Assembly: GCF_001422545.1 (NCBI RefSeq)
Contig: NZ_LMLE01000006.1
Coordinates: 176,982 to 240,981 of the forward strand
Length of the DNA stretch: 64,000 bases
Direction: 5' to 3'
From: Pedobacter sp. Leaf41
Lineage (GTDB): Bacteria > Bacteroidota > Bacteroidia > Sphingobacteriales > Sphingobacteriaceae
In this document: positions 35,736 to 44,915 of the stretch, in pieces
How the letters are laid out: every line of letters starts with the position of its first letter
Position numbering within the stretch: the stretch's first letter is position 1
Program-made: the position numbers and the translations under genes
Notes under the pieces: generated by a model
What the model was told of the DNA's origin: nothing
Seen by the model: only the letters and a program-made list of their open reading frames with translations
Database searches by the model: none

Positions 35736-36085
35736 TTGAAAATAATAAGTTATTCTAAATGCTTCACTTATTCTTCTCTGTTCTTCCCGGATTTGTATGG
35801 TAGACCGTAAGCTTCGCAAAGATTGACCAAATCATTTGGTAGGAATTAACCGCTTCATAGAAACCAGGATATCTTTGCGTAGCCTTTCTTGAAAAGCATA
35901 AGCTGGTTAATTCTAAGAAAAACATTGCTTCTAAATTTCGAGACGAGAGGATACTACTAGCGAAATCTAAAATCAAACATCCCTAGAGAGGATTAGTAAC
36001 CCTAATGGTTGTAAATAGGTTACCTTTTAATTATACGCCGTATTAACCCATAATTAATCAGTGTAAAACTTCAAAACAAAACAAA
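35736..36085. other. Intergenic region upstream of Met-rich lipoprotein
   Basis: About 350 bases with no supported gene. A short inverted repeat GTAACC ... GGTTAC (about 36006-36029) lies 60 bases ahead of the lipoprotein start and might be an operator. No anti-sigma remnant is visible on either strand. Confidence 0.4.
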
Positions 36086-36283
36086 ATGAAAAATGCATTC
36101 AAATTAGGCTTTTTAGCCCTGTCCCTATCTTTGACATTTGCCGCCTGTTCAGAAAAAAAAGCTGATGCTGGTACAGACACTACCATGGTTGATGCTTCGA
36201 CCGATAAGATGATGACCGATACGATGATGAAGGATACCATGATGACAGACACTATGATGAAAGATACGATGAGCAAAATGTAG
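36086..36283 (+). CDS. Met-rich lipoprotein with DTMM(K/T) repeats
   Basis: This 65-residue lipoprotein has a signal peptide with lipobox TFAAC (Cys21). Of the 45 mature residues, 11 are Met, arranged as repeating TDTMM/KDTMM units, comparable with the pentapeptide MxKDx repeat family. Such Met-rich envelope peptides (for example MrpX) act as sacrificial targets for hypochlorite, with Met sulfoxide reductases regenerating them. MsrB and MsrA follow 570 bases downstream, supporting that role here by inference. A terminator follows. Confidence 0.88.
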   Translation: MKNAFKLGFLALSLSLTFAACSEKKADAGTDTTMVDASTDKMMTDTMMKDTMMTDTMMKDTMSKM

Positions 36284-36306
36284 TCTTAAATCAATTTATG
36301 TTTAAG

Positions 36307-36339
36307 AGGGCTTGCGGTTTATTCGAAGCCCTTTTTTTT
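36307..36339 (+). terminator. Terminator after Met-rich lipoprotein
   Basis: A 7-bp stem (AGGGCTT / AAGCCCT) with a 12-base loop is followed by seven T residues. Confidence 0.85.
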
Positions 36340-36849
36340 AAAAGCCATCTTTTCGGAACAAAACTGTTGCTCAAGCGGTCGATTTAGCTGTAAACACAAT
36401 CAAACATAAGCCGCTTAAGGTATTTATCTTGCGGTTTTACAATCTCTTTGGAAATAGGTATTGACTTACAGATTCATTTGAGTTTCAAATGGCCTTCTTA
36501 GTAAATTCTCTTATCTTTTGTAAAACATCCTTGTGGTCGACACTGATCTTACTCTATTGTCACTTTTTTCGAAGCGACAACTCATCGCTTTTCAGAATTT
36601 TCGGAAATCTGATGCTTTATTTCACATAACAGTTAAGCCAGCTCAGCCGTTATTGTAAAAACCTATTCAATCCCTTTTATCTGGTATTTATTTTCAGCCG
36701 ACGGGGTTTCTTTAGTATGGCTTATACTTACAATCCTATGAAGAACCAGCAAGGTGCTTTATTCGTAAATTAAATCATATCAGCCTTTTAGGTACAAATA
36801 TCTTCTGGGCTTTTGTAAGGATTTAAGTTTTCTAACGACCAATGGAGAT
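36340..36849. other. Intergenic region upstream of msrB
   Basis: About 510 bases with no convincing ORF, RNA or repeat. It presumably holds the msrBA promoter, but no clear TAnnTTTG box is seen. Confidence 0.4.
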
Positions 36850-37350
36850 ATGAGAAATTTAAAAGTATTAAGTATACTGTTTCTGGGACTGGCATTGAAT
36901 GCCTGTGGTCAGAACAACCCATCAGATAACCATACACGCTCAAGAGATATCAAAAAATATCCACAGGCAAAAACTGCAGCTTACTGGAAGCAGGTACTCT
37001 CTGCACAAGCATATGATATCATGGTGAACAGTTCAACGGAAACGCCATACAAAAACCCGTTTTGGAACAACCACAAAAAAGGTATTTATGTGAGTGCAGC
37101 TACAGGAAAACCACTCTTCAGCTCCGACACTAAGTTTGAATCAGGTACGGGTTGGCCTAGTTTTTTTAAGCCAATTGATACCACTGCTATTAAAATTGTC
37201 CGTGATACATCAGATGGCATGGTCAGGGATGAAGTTGTGGAGGCAAGCACAGGCCTCCATCTAGGACATGTATTTGATGATGGGCCTGCACCGACTGGTC
37301 AGCGGTACTGCATGAACTCTTATGCACTGAAGTTTATTCCATCAAAATAA
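36850..37350 (+). CDS. msrB: Lipoprotein methionine-R-sulfoxide reductase
   Basis: This 166-residue protein has a lipoprotein signal (LALNAC, Cys19) and an MsrB domain with SGTGWPSF, HLGHVFDDGP and the catalytic Cys in RYCMNS. It reduces the R epimer of protein methionine sulfoxide. The four zinc-binding Cys of many MsrB proteins are absent (YVSAATGKPLF, EASTGLHLGH), so it is the zinc-free form. The lipobox places it in the periplasm or on a membrane face. msrA follows seven bases after its stop. Confidence 0.95.
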   Translation: MRNLKVLSILFLGLALNACGQNNPSDNHTRSRDIKKYPQAKTAAYWKQVLSAQAYDIMVNSSTETPYKNPFWNNHKKGIYVSAATGKPLFSSDTKFESGTGWPSFFKPIDTTAIKIVRDTSDGMVRDEVVEASTGLHLGHVFDDGPAPTGQRYCMNSYALKFIPSK

Positions 37351-37357
37351 TTTGACA

Positions 37358-38023
37358 ATGATGAAAATGTATAAATTATTGCTGGTTGGACTGGTTTTTC
37401 TTTCCTCATGCACGGATGCACAGACGAGAAAGAATCAGCAGCGCTTTGCAGACTTACCCAGACCAAAGCCAAATGAACAGGTTGCAACTTTCGCCGGTGG
37501 ATGTTTCTGGGCACTGGCCGAGGGTATGAGTGAACTGAAAGGAGTGGATAGAGTTGTTTCGGGATATTCTGGGGGGACGGTAAAAAACCCTACCTATGAA
37601 GAGGTATGTTCGGATACCACAGGACATGCGGAGTCTGTAGAGGTTTATTATGATCCTACTGTAATTAGCTATGCCCAGCTTTCAGAGGCCTTTTTTTATG
37701 CTCATGATCCAACCACGCTAAATCGTCAGGGTCCTGATGAAGGTGCGGATTACCGTTCGGTTGCATTCTACAGGAATCCTGAAGAAAGAAAAACATTGGA
37801 ACAGGTAATGGCCAGGATAAATTCTGCTCATCATTATGGCGATAAAATCGTTACCCAGGTGGTACCCTTCAAAGTATTCTATCCAGCAGAAAACTACCAT
37901 CAGGACTATTACAAGCTAAATCCTAATAGTAGCTATATTCAGGCTGTTTCCAGACCCAAGGTACTAAAGCTCAGGAAAAGCATGAATGCACTGATTAAAC
38001 CGGAATTTAAGAATCAAAGCTGA
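37358..38023 (+). CDS. msrA: Lipoprotein methionine-S-sulfoxide reductase
   Basis: This protein of about 221 residues has a lipoprotein signal (LLLVGLVFLSSC) and the MsrA signature GGCFWALAE with the catalytic Cys, followed by GYSGG, GHAESVEVYYDP and YHQDYY. It reduces the S epimer of Met sulfoxide. Start ATGs at 37358 or 37361 are better than the TTG at 37352. It is co-transcribed with msrB. Together they repair both epimers in the envelope; the reductant partner is not encoded here. Confidence 0.95.
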   Translation: MMKMYKLLLVGLVFLSSCTDAQTRKNQQRFADLPRPKPNEQVATFAGGCFWALAEGMSELKGVDRVVSGYSGGTVKNPTYEEVCSDTTGHAESVEVYYDPTVISYAQLSEAFFYAHDPTTLNRQGPDEGADYRSVAFYRNPEERKTLEQVMARINSAHHYGDKIVTQVVPFKVFYPAENYHQDYYKLNPNSSYIQAVSRPKVLKLRKSMNALIKPEFKNQS

Positions 38024-38055
38024 TGAGCACGGAGGATTTTTTGAGTCGCCTTTTT

Positions 38056-38847
38056 TTACAGGCCAGAATAATAGTCATAGCCTTGTTCTGCCCAGTAGTC
38101 TTTTGGTCGCTGGTCGCTGAAAGACATCAGCCCGATACGTTTTAGGTTTTTGATTCCGTATTTTACTGGGATGATCAATCTCAAGGGCGCACCATGATCA
38201 TTCGTTATTTGCTCACCGTTCATTTCGTAGGCCAAAATGGTTTGCGGATGCAAAACACTCTCTCTTTCCAGACCAACATAGTATTCGCCATTTGGGGTTT
38301 CAAGCCCCATATAATTTTTTTCTGATAGCTTATCAAGTTTAAAATGCGACAAGAAATCACTGAGTTTAACACCTCCCCAGTGTTGAATTTGGTCCCAGCC
38401 TTCTACGCATTTAAAATCGAAAACTATTTCCGTTTTTGGCAGCGATTTTATCTCTTCAATGCCGATGTGTAACGAGTCGGTTGCCCCGGTTCTGACTTCA
38501 AGTTTCCAGTTTTTCTCGTCAAAGTCCTTATCATCTTCAATACCAATCAAGCTATTTATGCGAACGGTTTTTGCTGCACGTTCTTTGTCGTAGGTTTTAA
38601 CCAGGTGGTTGTTGCTAAAGAAGTTTCGAAAAAATAGTTCGGTTTTATTTAATGCCCTTCTTAAAGGTTGTTTTGAGCCGCCGGTAATTCCAGCCGTCTC
38701 TTCAGGTGAATGGAGCAACCATCTCCAACCTGCAACCGCACCACCACCAAAAGTGAAAAATACACCGAAAGAGATAAGATTGCGGCGTTTTATTTTCTGT
38801 TCGATACTAAGCGGTGCTTTTACTTTCTTCTTAGTCGGCTGTTCCAT
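38056..38847 (-). CDS. MsrP/YedY-like molybdopterin oxidoreductase
   Basis: This 263-residue protein has a Tat-like N-terminus (KRRNLISFG then a hydrophobic run) and the sulfite-oxidase fold. The molybdenum ligand Cys is in FKCVEGW, followed by HWGGVKLSDFL and the DHGAPLRLIIP segment. YedY/MsrP enzymes reduce periplasmic methionine sulfoxide with electrons from a membrane cytochrome. Its gene overlaps that of a cytochrome b by 17 bases and converges on msrBA. A generic sulfite-oxidase-like role cannot be excluded. Confidence 0.85.
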   Translation of the reverse strand: MEQPTKKKVKAPLSIEQKIKRRNLISFGVFFTFGGGAVAGWRWLLHSPEETAGITGGSKQPLRRALNKTELFFRNFFSNNHLVKTYDKERAAKTVRINSLIGIEDDKDFDEKNWKLEVRTGATDSLHIGIEEIKSLPKTEIVFDFKCVEGWDQIQHWGGVKLSDFLSHFKLDKLSEKNYMGLETPNGEYYVGLERESVLHPQTILAYEMNGEQITNDHGAPLRLIIPVKYGIKNLKRIGLMSFSDQRPKDYWAEQGYDYYSGL

Positions 38848-39532
38848 GTTCTGATAATTTTTCTTCTTTAACTTTCTCTTTATTTTCTATGACCTCGAAG
38901 CCTGATACAACTGACCTGAAATTATTCCACCCCGCAAGTGCAACCTGAAGAATATGTATCACAAAGAAAAATACGTAGCCAATAGTGAGTGCAAAATGAA
39001 TGATCCGTGCAAAATGATAACCGCCACAAAGCCAGCAAAGCCAATAAAATTGGACTGGTTTGTAAATGGCAAGACCAGTGATAATAGAGCCAAAACCCAT
39101 TAATATAATCGCTGTGTAGGCAATTCGTTGAGCAGCATTATATTTTTTCTGTGGGGGAATGGTTTTTTTGATATGTAAATCGTGAAGTAAAACCAACCAC
39201 GCTTCCTTAAATGTGTTTTTTTGAGGGATAAGTTCCCGCCAGGCACCAGAAACAATAGTGTAGACGATGTAAACCAATCCATTTATAAAAAAGAACCACA
39301 TAAATAAGAAATGGTAAGCCATTCCTTCGGCAAGACGTTGTGGTATATGGAAGTAATTATAAAACCACTCCGGAAAAAATTTAATGTATGTAATGCCAAA
39401 AATGGAGATTCCGTAAGCATCATTTGCCCAATAAATAAACATTCCACTCCAAATCATAATTGCAAGTGCAGGGAAATTTACCCAGTGTGTCCATCGCATC
39501 AAAAAGGCGTGTTTTTCTTTTATTTCTTTCAT
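38831..39532 (-). CDS. Cytochrome b partner of the MsrP-like enzyme
   Basis: This 233-residue protein has four to five membrane helices of the cytochrome b561/Ni-hydrogenase type, with candidate heme-ligand His in RWTHWVNF, AYHFLFMWF and the late HFARIIHF/VIHILQVAL segments. It probably passes quinol electrons to the molybdoenzyme encoded by the overlapping downstream gene. The family resembles YedZ1 of Azospira more than six-helix MsrQ, as far as motifs show. Confidence 0.85.
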   Translation of the reverse strand: MKEIKEKHAFLMRWTHWVNFPALAIMIWSGMFIYWANDAYGISIFGITYIKFFPEWFYNYFHIPQRLAEGMAYHFLFMWFFFINGLVYIVYTIVSGAWRELIPQKNTFKEAWLVLLHDLHIKKTIPPQKKYNAAQRIAYTAIILMGFGSIITGLAIYKPVQFYWLCWLCGGYHFARIIHFALTIGYVFFFVIHILQVALAGWNNFRSVVSGFEVIENKEKVKEEKLSEHGTAD

Positions 39533-39575
39533 TAGACTTTATATAACATTAATGCAATCATTTGTCTGAAATCCA

Positions 39576-40326
39576 TTAGCTGTGCGGTTTGATGAGCAGT
39601 TTTGTAACTCCAGTTATTTGTCCGCTTCTACTATTTTGCAGTAAGGCAATTAGCTCCAATTCGCTTTTGTACTATCTAAAGTTAAATTGACCAAACCATT
39701 TTCTTTACCATTAAGGTTAACGGTTTTAAAGTCTTTTACAATTTGTACATGGTGAAGTGTTCTGCCTTTGTTTTCCCCCCGTTCGATTTTGTTTGTTGCG
39801 TTTGGACTTACCATTGCTATAATCAGGTTATTGTTACGTATCTGGTTGCCGGTTTGATAACTCAAAGAAATATCCGTGCGACTCTGTTTTTCAATCCTAA
39901 CTTCCAAATGATTCTGGCTTGTTTGTGATAAAGCATTCTGAATCGCATTTCGAAGGCTTTTTTCCTCATAGCCAATAAATTCCTCGCTTCCGTTTACAAC
40001 GATTTGGGGTGTATAAACGTTATTAAGGCGCAGCCAGTTGGAATACTCATGCTGCCTTTTCTAGTTTCTGGCACTGCTAAAGCTATCTTTCCAGCCTAAT
40101 TTATCCCAATAATCTACATGGTAAGCAAGAATGTAAACAGGTTTATCCTTATTTTCTTTTTCTATTCTCGCTATTAGCGCATCAGCAGGTGGACAACTTG
40201 AGCAGCCTTCCGAAGTAAATAGTTCGTCACTGCAAAACCTGGCGCTGCAGGTTTCTTTCGTTTTAAAGTGAAAGCTAAGCTTATCGCAGATAATGCAAAC
40301 AACACAAATACTATCTTTCTAACCAT
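39576..40326 (-). pseudogene. DUF1223 protein, broken by frameshifts and a stop
   Basis: Read on the minus strand, the frames together spell a full DUF1223 secreted protein. They give a signal-like start (MVRKIVFVLFALSAIS), then ELFTSEGCSSCPPADALIARI, VYILAYHVDYWDKLGW, TPQIVVNG and a C-terminal domain ending QITGVTKLLIKPHS. A one-base loss occurs before ELFTSEG, an in-frame TAG follows SSARN (about 40060), and a second one-base loss falls after KANWS (about 39650). Three independent lesions make this a real pseudogene. It lies upstream of and parallel to the cytochrome b/MsrP-like pair. Confidence 0.88.
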
Positions 40327-40450
40327 GGTAATCATTTAAAGGCTTAGTCGTTGGTTTAAATTATTCCTTACAAAAAAAATAATTTGTAAGGAATTTAATT
40401 TGCTACCGACTAAACGGTTAGCACTATATTTATACAATGTACGTAAAAAG

Positions 40451-40888
40451 ATGAATGAAGAAAAGCAAGGTTTAATGGTAACCAATCAACTTCATCCCGA
40501 CCCGATAACCTGGGTTGAAAAATATGCTGACTTCCTTTATCGCTTTGGCATGTCGAGATTAAGAGATGAAGAAGTAGCAAGAGATTTAGTGCAGGATACT
40601 TTTTTAGCTGCACTACAACAATTGGATCGTTTTAAAGCAAACAGCAGTGAAAAAACCTGGCTTTCGGCAATCCTTAAAAATAAGATAGCTGATTTTTACA
40701 GGAAACAAGCATCAAAAGGATTAAAGGAAGTTAGGCAGCCAGAATTTGAACAGATTGATTTGCCCAAAGCTTCTAAACAGTTTACAGAACATTTATTGGC
40801 TGGAGCAAGACCAACTGGAGAGAACCGATATAAAATTATGCTGGTCGAGCGCACTATAGAATCAGTTATTCAGCAAGCTAAAAGGTAA
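40451..40888 (+). pseudogene. ECF sigma N-terminus fused to a PaoB-like C-terminus
   Basis: The frame from ATG 40451 (145 residues) starts as an ECF sigma factor. It has region 2 with FLYRFGMSRLRDEEVARDLVQD and KTWLSAILKNKIADFYRK, and region 4 is missing. The last 45 residues (LLAGARPTGENRYKIMLVERTI) resemble the end of FAD-binding subunits of xanthine/aldehyde dehydrogenases (PaoB/YagS). The next frame is the start of the matching molybdenum subunit. A deletion probably joined the two genes. Any protein made could not bind a -35 element. Confidence 0.6.
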
Positions 40889-40889
40889 T

Positions 40890-41324
40890 ATGAAATTTGA
40901 TAAACCAGCAGGGAGAAAATGCAATCAATCAGCTCAAAGTGGTGGGTAAACCGATTGATAGGATAGACGGGCCATTGAAAACAACAGGCCGTGCAACCTA
41001 CGCCTATGAACATCAAATAGCTAATATAAAACCGGCATATGGATATATTGTTGGAGCAGGTATTGCAAAGGAGCGAATTGAGGCTATTCATCAAACAGCA
41101 GCAAAATCACTTCCGGGTGTCATTGGGGTGATCACCGCTTCTAATGCTGGTCCGCTTAAAACAGGAAAATTTTATGCAGATAGACTCTTAGCAGGTCCGG
41201 ATGTTTTGGTGAACTTGGCCTGGTAGGTGTTGCTGCCGCTATTGCAAATGCCGTTTATAATGCTACCGGAGTAAGGATCAGAGAATACCCTATAACTCTT
41301 CATAAAATTCTTGAATCGAGTTAG
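40890..41324 (+). pseudogene. PaoC-like molybdenum hydroxylase subunit, internally deleted
   Basis: The remains begin at ATG 40890 (MKFDKPAG). One extra G near 40909 shifts the frame, after which about 100 residues of the N-terminus read well (KVVGKPIDRIDGPLKTTGRA, AYGYIVGAGIAKERIE, PGVIGVITASNAG). At about 41215 the sequence jumps, in another frame, to the normal C-terminus (GLVGVAAAIANAVYNATG, REYPITLHKIL). Some 600 residues with the active site are gone, so the enzyme is dead. Confidence 0.78.
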
Positions 41325-41816
41325 AACTAAGAAGGAAACAACTAGTTGCAACCTTTTCAAAAAAGATGGCTTTTTGAGCATGATTCCTGTAAACTCATTC
41401 CAATAATCCCGTAAATTTCTTAGTGTTATAATGAGTTTTTGATAAATTGAAATAAAGAAAATTGGACGAATAATTGCCCAAAATCAATATCTAGTTTTTT
41501 GGTTCAAAGTTTCCCGCTTAATGTGTTATTATACCTATTAGAAATAATCTGAACAATAACTTCTGACACTAACACCGAACATGGTTTTTCTTATTAGGGA
41601 TCTCGGTATGGATTGTGAGCAGGCTCGAAGAACTTGGTTTAATTCTTCTTTAAGCATGAATATCTTTGCTGTTGCGCCTTTTTAGGAAGCGGTGGCGCAT
41701 GGTTTAATAATAAGATCTTCTTGTTAAGGTAACACGCAATCGCCACTTATGAAGTTTAGATTAATGGAACTTTTCCAGTTTTTTGATGTTGTAAATTATA
41801 CTTTTAAATCAATAAC
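41325..41816. other. Intergenic region without recognised gene
   Basis: About 490 AT-rich bases lie between the dead PaoC remnant and the SRPBCC gene. I see no supported coding or RNA feature. Confidence 0.4.
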
Positions 41817-42293
41817 ATGAAAAACGAACCCATTAAAATTAGTGAAAAATTTAATGTTGACACCGCAACATTGTTCAGGGCCTGGACGGATGAATCTGCA
41901 TTGAAAGCCTGGTGGAAACCAACAGGGAAAATACTTTCAAATGTAGAGAACGATATTAAGGAAGGCGGAAAAGTTGCGTATCATTTCGAAAGTGAAGCCG
42001 AGGCCACTGGTAAATTAACCATCGAGGGAACGTATCAATCTGTAATTCCAGAACAAAAACTGGTTTATACCTGGAACTGGATAGTTGATGATGCAGCACT
42101 TGAAAATGGCAATTATCTGCTTACCGTTGGCTTTGAAGCTGTGGGAGAGGGATCCGAAATAACGATCACTCAGGAAAATCAAAGTGAAACTGAAGGAATA
42201 CACCCACACGAGGAAGGTTGGAAAGAAGCGCTGGAATCTTTAAAAACTTACCTGGAAAATGAAGCGCTAAACAGAAATTCAGCACAACATTAG
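41817..42293 (+). CDS. SRPBCC/AHSA1-domain protein
   Basis: This 158-residue soluble protein has the AHSA1 (START-like) fold. Motifs are FNVDTATLFRAWTDESALKAWW at the N-terminus, GGKVAYHF, IEGTYQSVIPEQKLVYTWNW and the C-terminal HEEGWKEALESLKTYL helix. Members bind hydrophobic ligands or act in stress responses; bacterial versions have no assigned activity. It is a single gene. Confidence 0.9.
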   Translation: MKNEPIKISEKFNVDTATLFRAWTDESALKAWWKPTGKILSNVENDIKEGGKVAYHFESEAEATGKLTIEGTYQSVIPEQKLVYTWNWIVDDAALENGNYLLTVGFEAVGEGSEITITQENQSETEGIHPHEEGWKEALESLKTYLENEALNRNSAQH

Positions 42294-42566
42294 TTTGTTT
42301 AAAGCATCCCAGCTTTGATGTTATTTGAGATGTTGAAATAGACATCTCGAATAACATCAACGATCGAGTTTTACCCATTTATACGCCAATTCATTTGCTG
42401 CAATCGCGACAATGCCTGGTGCCGTCTACGAGGCAACCAAATTCAGGGAGAATGTCGAGCTCATTCATTGATATTTTTCAAATAAACTTAAAGCAAAACT
42501 GATAATCTGTTATTTTAGCAGACGCCAGAATCAGGGCCAGTTATCAATTCAAATCACTTTAAAAAA

Positions 42567-44915
42567 ATGTACAAATCCCGGTTTTCAAAAGCTTTACTTA
42601 ATCTTATCATTTTATTGACAATTTCGCTGTGTTGGGTAGGATCATCGAAGGCACAAGATTCTTTGAAAAGAGCGCAGGATTCTGCTCGGGTTATCCCTGA
42701 TACATTGCTGTTCAGAATCCAGACTGCCCAGGCGGCCATTACGGAAATTTATGCAGCCAATAAAAAAGGCTATGATGTGAGTGCAATTCAAGATCGGCTA
42801 GCAGCACTTGGTTCTAGTATTGCCTCGGTAAAAAGGGATTTTGGCAATGGAAAAGGTAATGCGGAAAACAGAAGCCTGGTTAGTTTTAAACTGATCCTCA
42901 AAGATGTGCAGACTGAACTTTCGGCAATCTCTGCCCGCCTGGTCAAAACCAATTCTGAACTTCAGCGAATGTCGCAACAGGTAATTGACCTCAATTCCGA
43001 TTCGTTGCTTCTTGCAGATCAGGAAGAGTCAGAAAAAATGTTGTACAGACCTCAACTCTTGCAAATAAAAACCCGTTTGCACGAAACGGGCGAGGTTACA
43101 GGCAGAAACTTATCTAAAGTAAGCGAACTTTTAGCAAAAAGTTCTTCCATGAGCAGTGAGGTAAATGATTTACAGGTTGCCCTTGATGACCAACTGGAAA
43201 AATCTGGACGAATTGCTGCCAATAGGGAAGTTCCATACATCTGGTCAGCACCTTTACAATTATTTGGTTTTAGCCAAATTGGTTCAAGATTGTCCGATGC
43301 CTATTTCGGACAGGGAGAAATCTTCCAATATTTTATCAATTCAATCTGGGATACCGGCGTTGTGTTACTGATTGTTGTGCTAGCTTTTTTTATCTGGGTT
43401 CACCGGAACTTTGTAACAGCAAGTCGTGTATCAGTTAAACGAAAGATAGGAGAACTCAAATTCGACTATTTGCGGGCTTATCCCATCATGGCCAGTTCCA
43501 TTGTTCTTTTATGTCTTTTGCTTGCCTTTCACTCTGATGCACCCTCTATTTTTATTGAGGTGGTACAACTTATTTTAATGATTTTGATTACTATCCATTT
43601 GAGAAGAGTTTTGCCAAAAGAAGCATTAAGGTTGTGGTTTATGATTCTCGGTGGCTTTGTGTTCCTGGTTTTTGCCTCCAGCCTGATCAGTGAGGCGCTC
43701 TTGCCGAGATTGATTTTATTGGCCATCCATTTGGGTTTTCTATTTTTAGGAGTGAGGATGTATGGGAAAACAAAAATTCCGCAGTTTTCCAAAAGGTTCA
43801 TTAAATTAGTTATCTGGGTGCTGGTATTGATGAACGGGCTGGCGATAATCATGAATGTATTTGGCAGAATCAGCTTATCTAAACTCTTTGGCATAGCTGG
43901 GGTCATTAATCTGACGCAAATGATTTCGCTGGCTGTATTTATTCAGATCATGCTGGATGCACTCGAACTGCAGATCAAAATAAGTTCTTGCAATAAAGGC
44001 TTCTTCTCCAGGTTAAATCCTGATGCGATGAAATCGCAGTTCAAAAAGGTGCTTAAGGTATTCAGTTTTATTGTTTGGCTTTTAATCTTATTTAACAATT
44101 TGGGGATGTCATCCGCGATTTATAGCCTGATGACTGGCATACTCTCCAAAGAAAGAAGTTTCGGCAGCATCCACTTTTCGCTAGGAAATGTGCTTTTCTT
44201 CTTCATCATTATATACGTTTCCAATAAATTACAAAAACATGTGCCGTTATTTTTTGGCGAACAAAAAATCAGTTTCGATGGCGCCAGTGATCATAAGGGT
44301 TCAAAAGTGGCACTTTTTCGGTTAATCATTATCGTGATTGGACTGCTTCTGGCTTTTACCGCGTCTGGCCTCCCGATGGATAAGCTTACCGTTGTTTTGG
44401 GCGCACTTGGTGTTGGAATTGGATTAGGTATGCAGAACATTGTCAACAACTTCGTTTCTGGCATTATTTTAATCTTCGAGAAACCCTTCCGTATTGGTGA
44501 TTATGTAGAACTTGCAGATAAGAGGGGCAAGGTCCAGGATATTGGTATCCGGTCGAGCAAATTACTCACGCCACAAGGCTCAGAAGTGATCATCCCGAAT
44601 GGCGATTTGCTTTCCGGCAGGTTGGTCAACTGGACGCTGAGCAACGATTATCTGAAATCCGAATTGCTGATCAAAGTAAGCTCCACTGCTAATATGCAGC
44701 AGGTTCAGGAAATCATTTCCGAAGTGATTAAAGGATCAGTCCATACCGTAAACAAGCTCCCACCAGAAATTTTAGTTAATAATTTGGCAGCCGATAGTGT
44801 GGAAATTAAAGTTTTAGTTTGGGTTAACAATGTGTATGTAGAAGCCGCTTTTAAGAGCGATACGCTTATGCGCATCATGGTTGCTTTCCAGGAAGCAGAT
44901 ATCAAAGTGATGTAA
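42567..44915 (+). CDS. Large MscS-family mechanosensitive channel
   Basis: This 782-residue channel has a signal peptide (cut near SKAQD), a periplasmic coiled-coil region (about 40-215), some ten membrane helices (about 260-630) and a C-terminal MscS domain. The pore helix contains LGALGVGIGLGMQNIVNNFVSG, followed by the beta domain with GDYVELADKRGKVQDIGIRSS and IPNGDLLSGRLVNWT. The size and layout resemble MscK/YbdG-type channels of Bacteroidota. It would relieve turgor and may respond to ligands through the periplasmic domain. Confidence 0.93.
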   Translation: MYKSRFSKALLNLIILLTISLCWVGSSKAQDSLKRAQDSARVIPDTLLFRIQTAQAAITEIYAANKKGYDVSAIQDRLAALGSSIASVKRDFGNGKGNAENRSLVSFKLILKDVQTELSAISARLVKTNSELQRMSQQVIDLNSDSLLLADQEESEKMLYRPQLLQIKTRLHETGEVTGRNLSKVSELLAKSSSMSSEVNDLQVALDDQLEKSGRIAANREVPYIWSAPLQLFGFSQIGSRLSDAYFGQGEIFQYFINSIWDTGVVLLIVVLAFFIWVHRNFVTASRVSVKRKIGELKFDYLRAYPIMASSIVLLCLLLAFHSDAPSIFIEVVQLILMILITIHLRRVLPKEALRLWFMILGGFVFLVFASSLISEALLPRLILLAIHLGFLFLGVRMYGKTKIPQFSKRFIKLVIWVLVLMNGLAIIMNVFGRISLSKLFGIAGVINLTQMISLAVFIQIMLDALELQIKISSCNKGFFSRLNPDAMKSQFKKVLKVFSFIVWLLILFNNLGMSSAIYSLMTGILSKERSFGSIHFSLGNVLFFFIIIYVSNKLQKHVPLFFGEQKISFDGASDHKGSKVALFRLIIIVIGLLLAFTASGLPMDKLTVVLGALGVGIGLGMQNIVNNFVSGIILIFEKPFRIGDYVELADKRGKVQDIGIRSSKLLTPQGSEVIIPNGDLLSGRLVNWTLSNDYLKSELLIKVSSTANMQQVQEIISEVIKGSVHTVNKLPPEILVNNLAADSVEIKVLVWVNNVYVEAAFKSDTLMRIMVAFQEADIKVM

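Noticed and set aside
35764..35976. 70-residue minus-strand frame after the sigma gene, considered as an anti-sigma gene
   Set aside because: No membrane helix or zinc-binding anti-sigma motif; orientation is opposite to the sigma gene.
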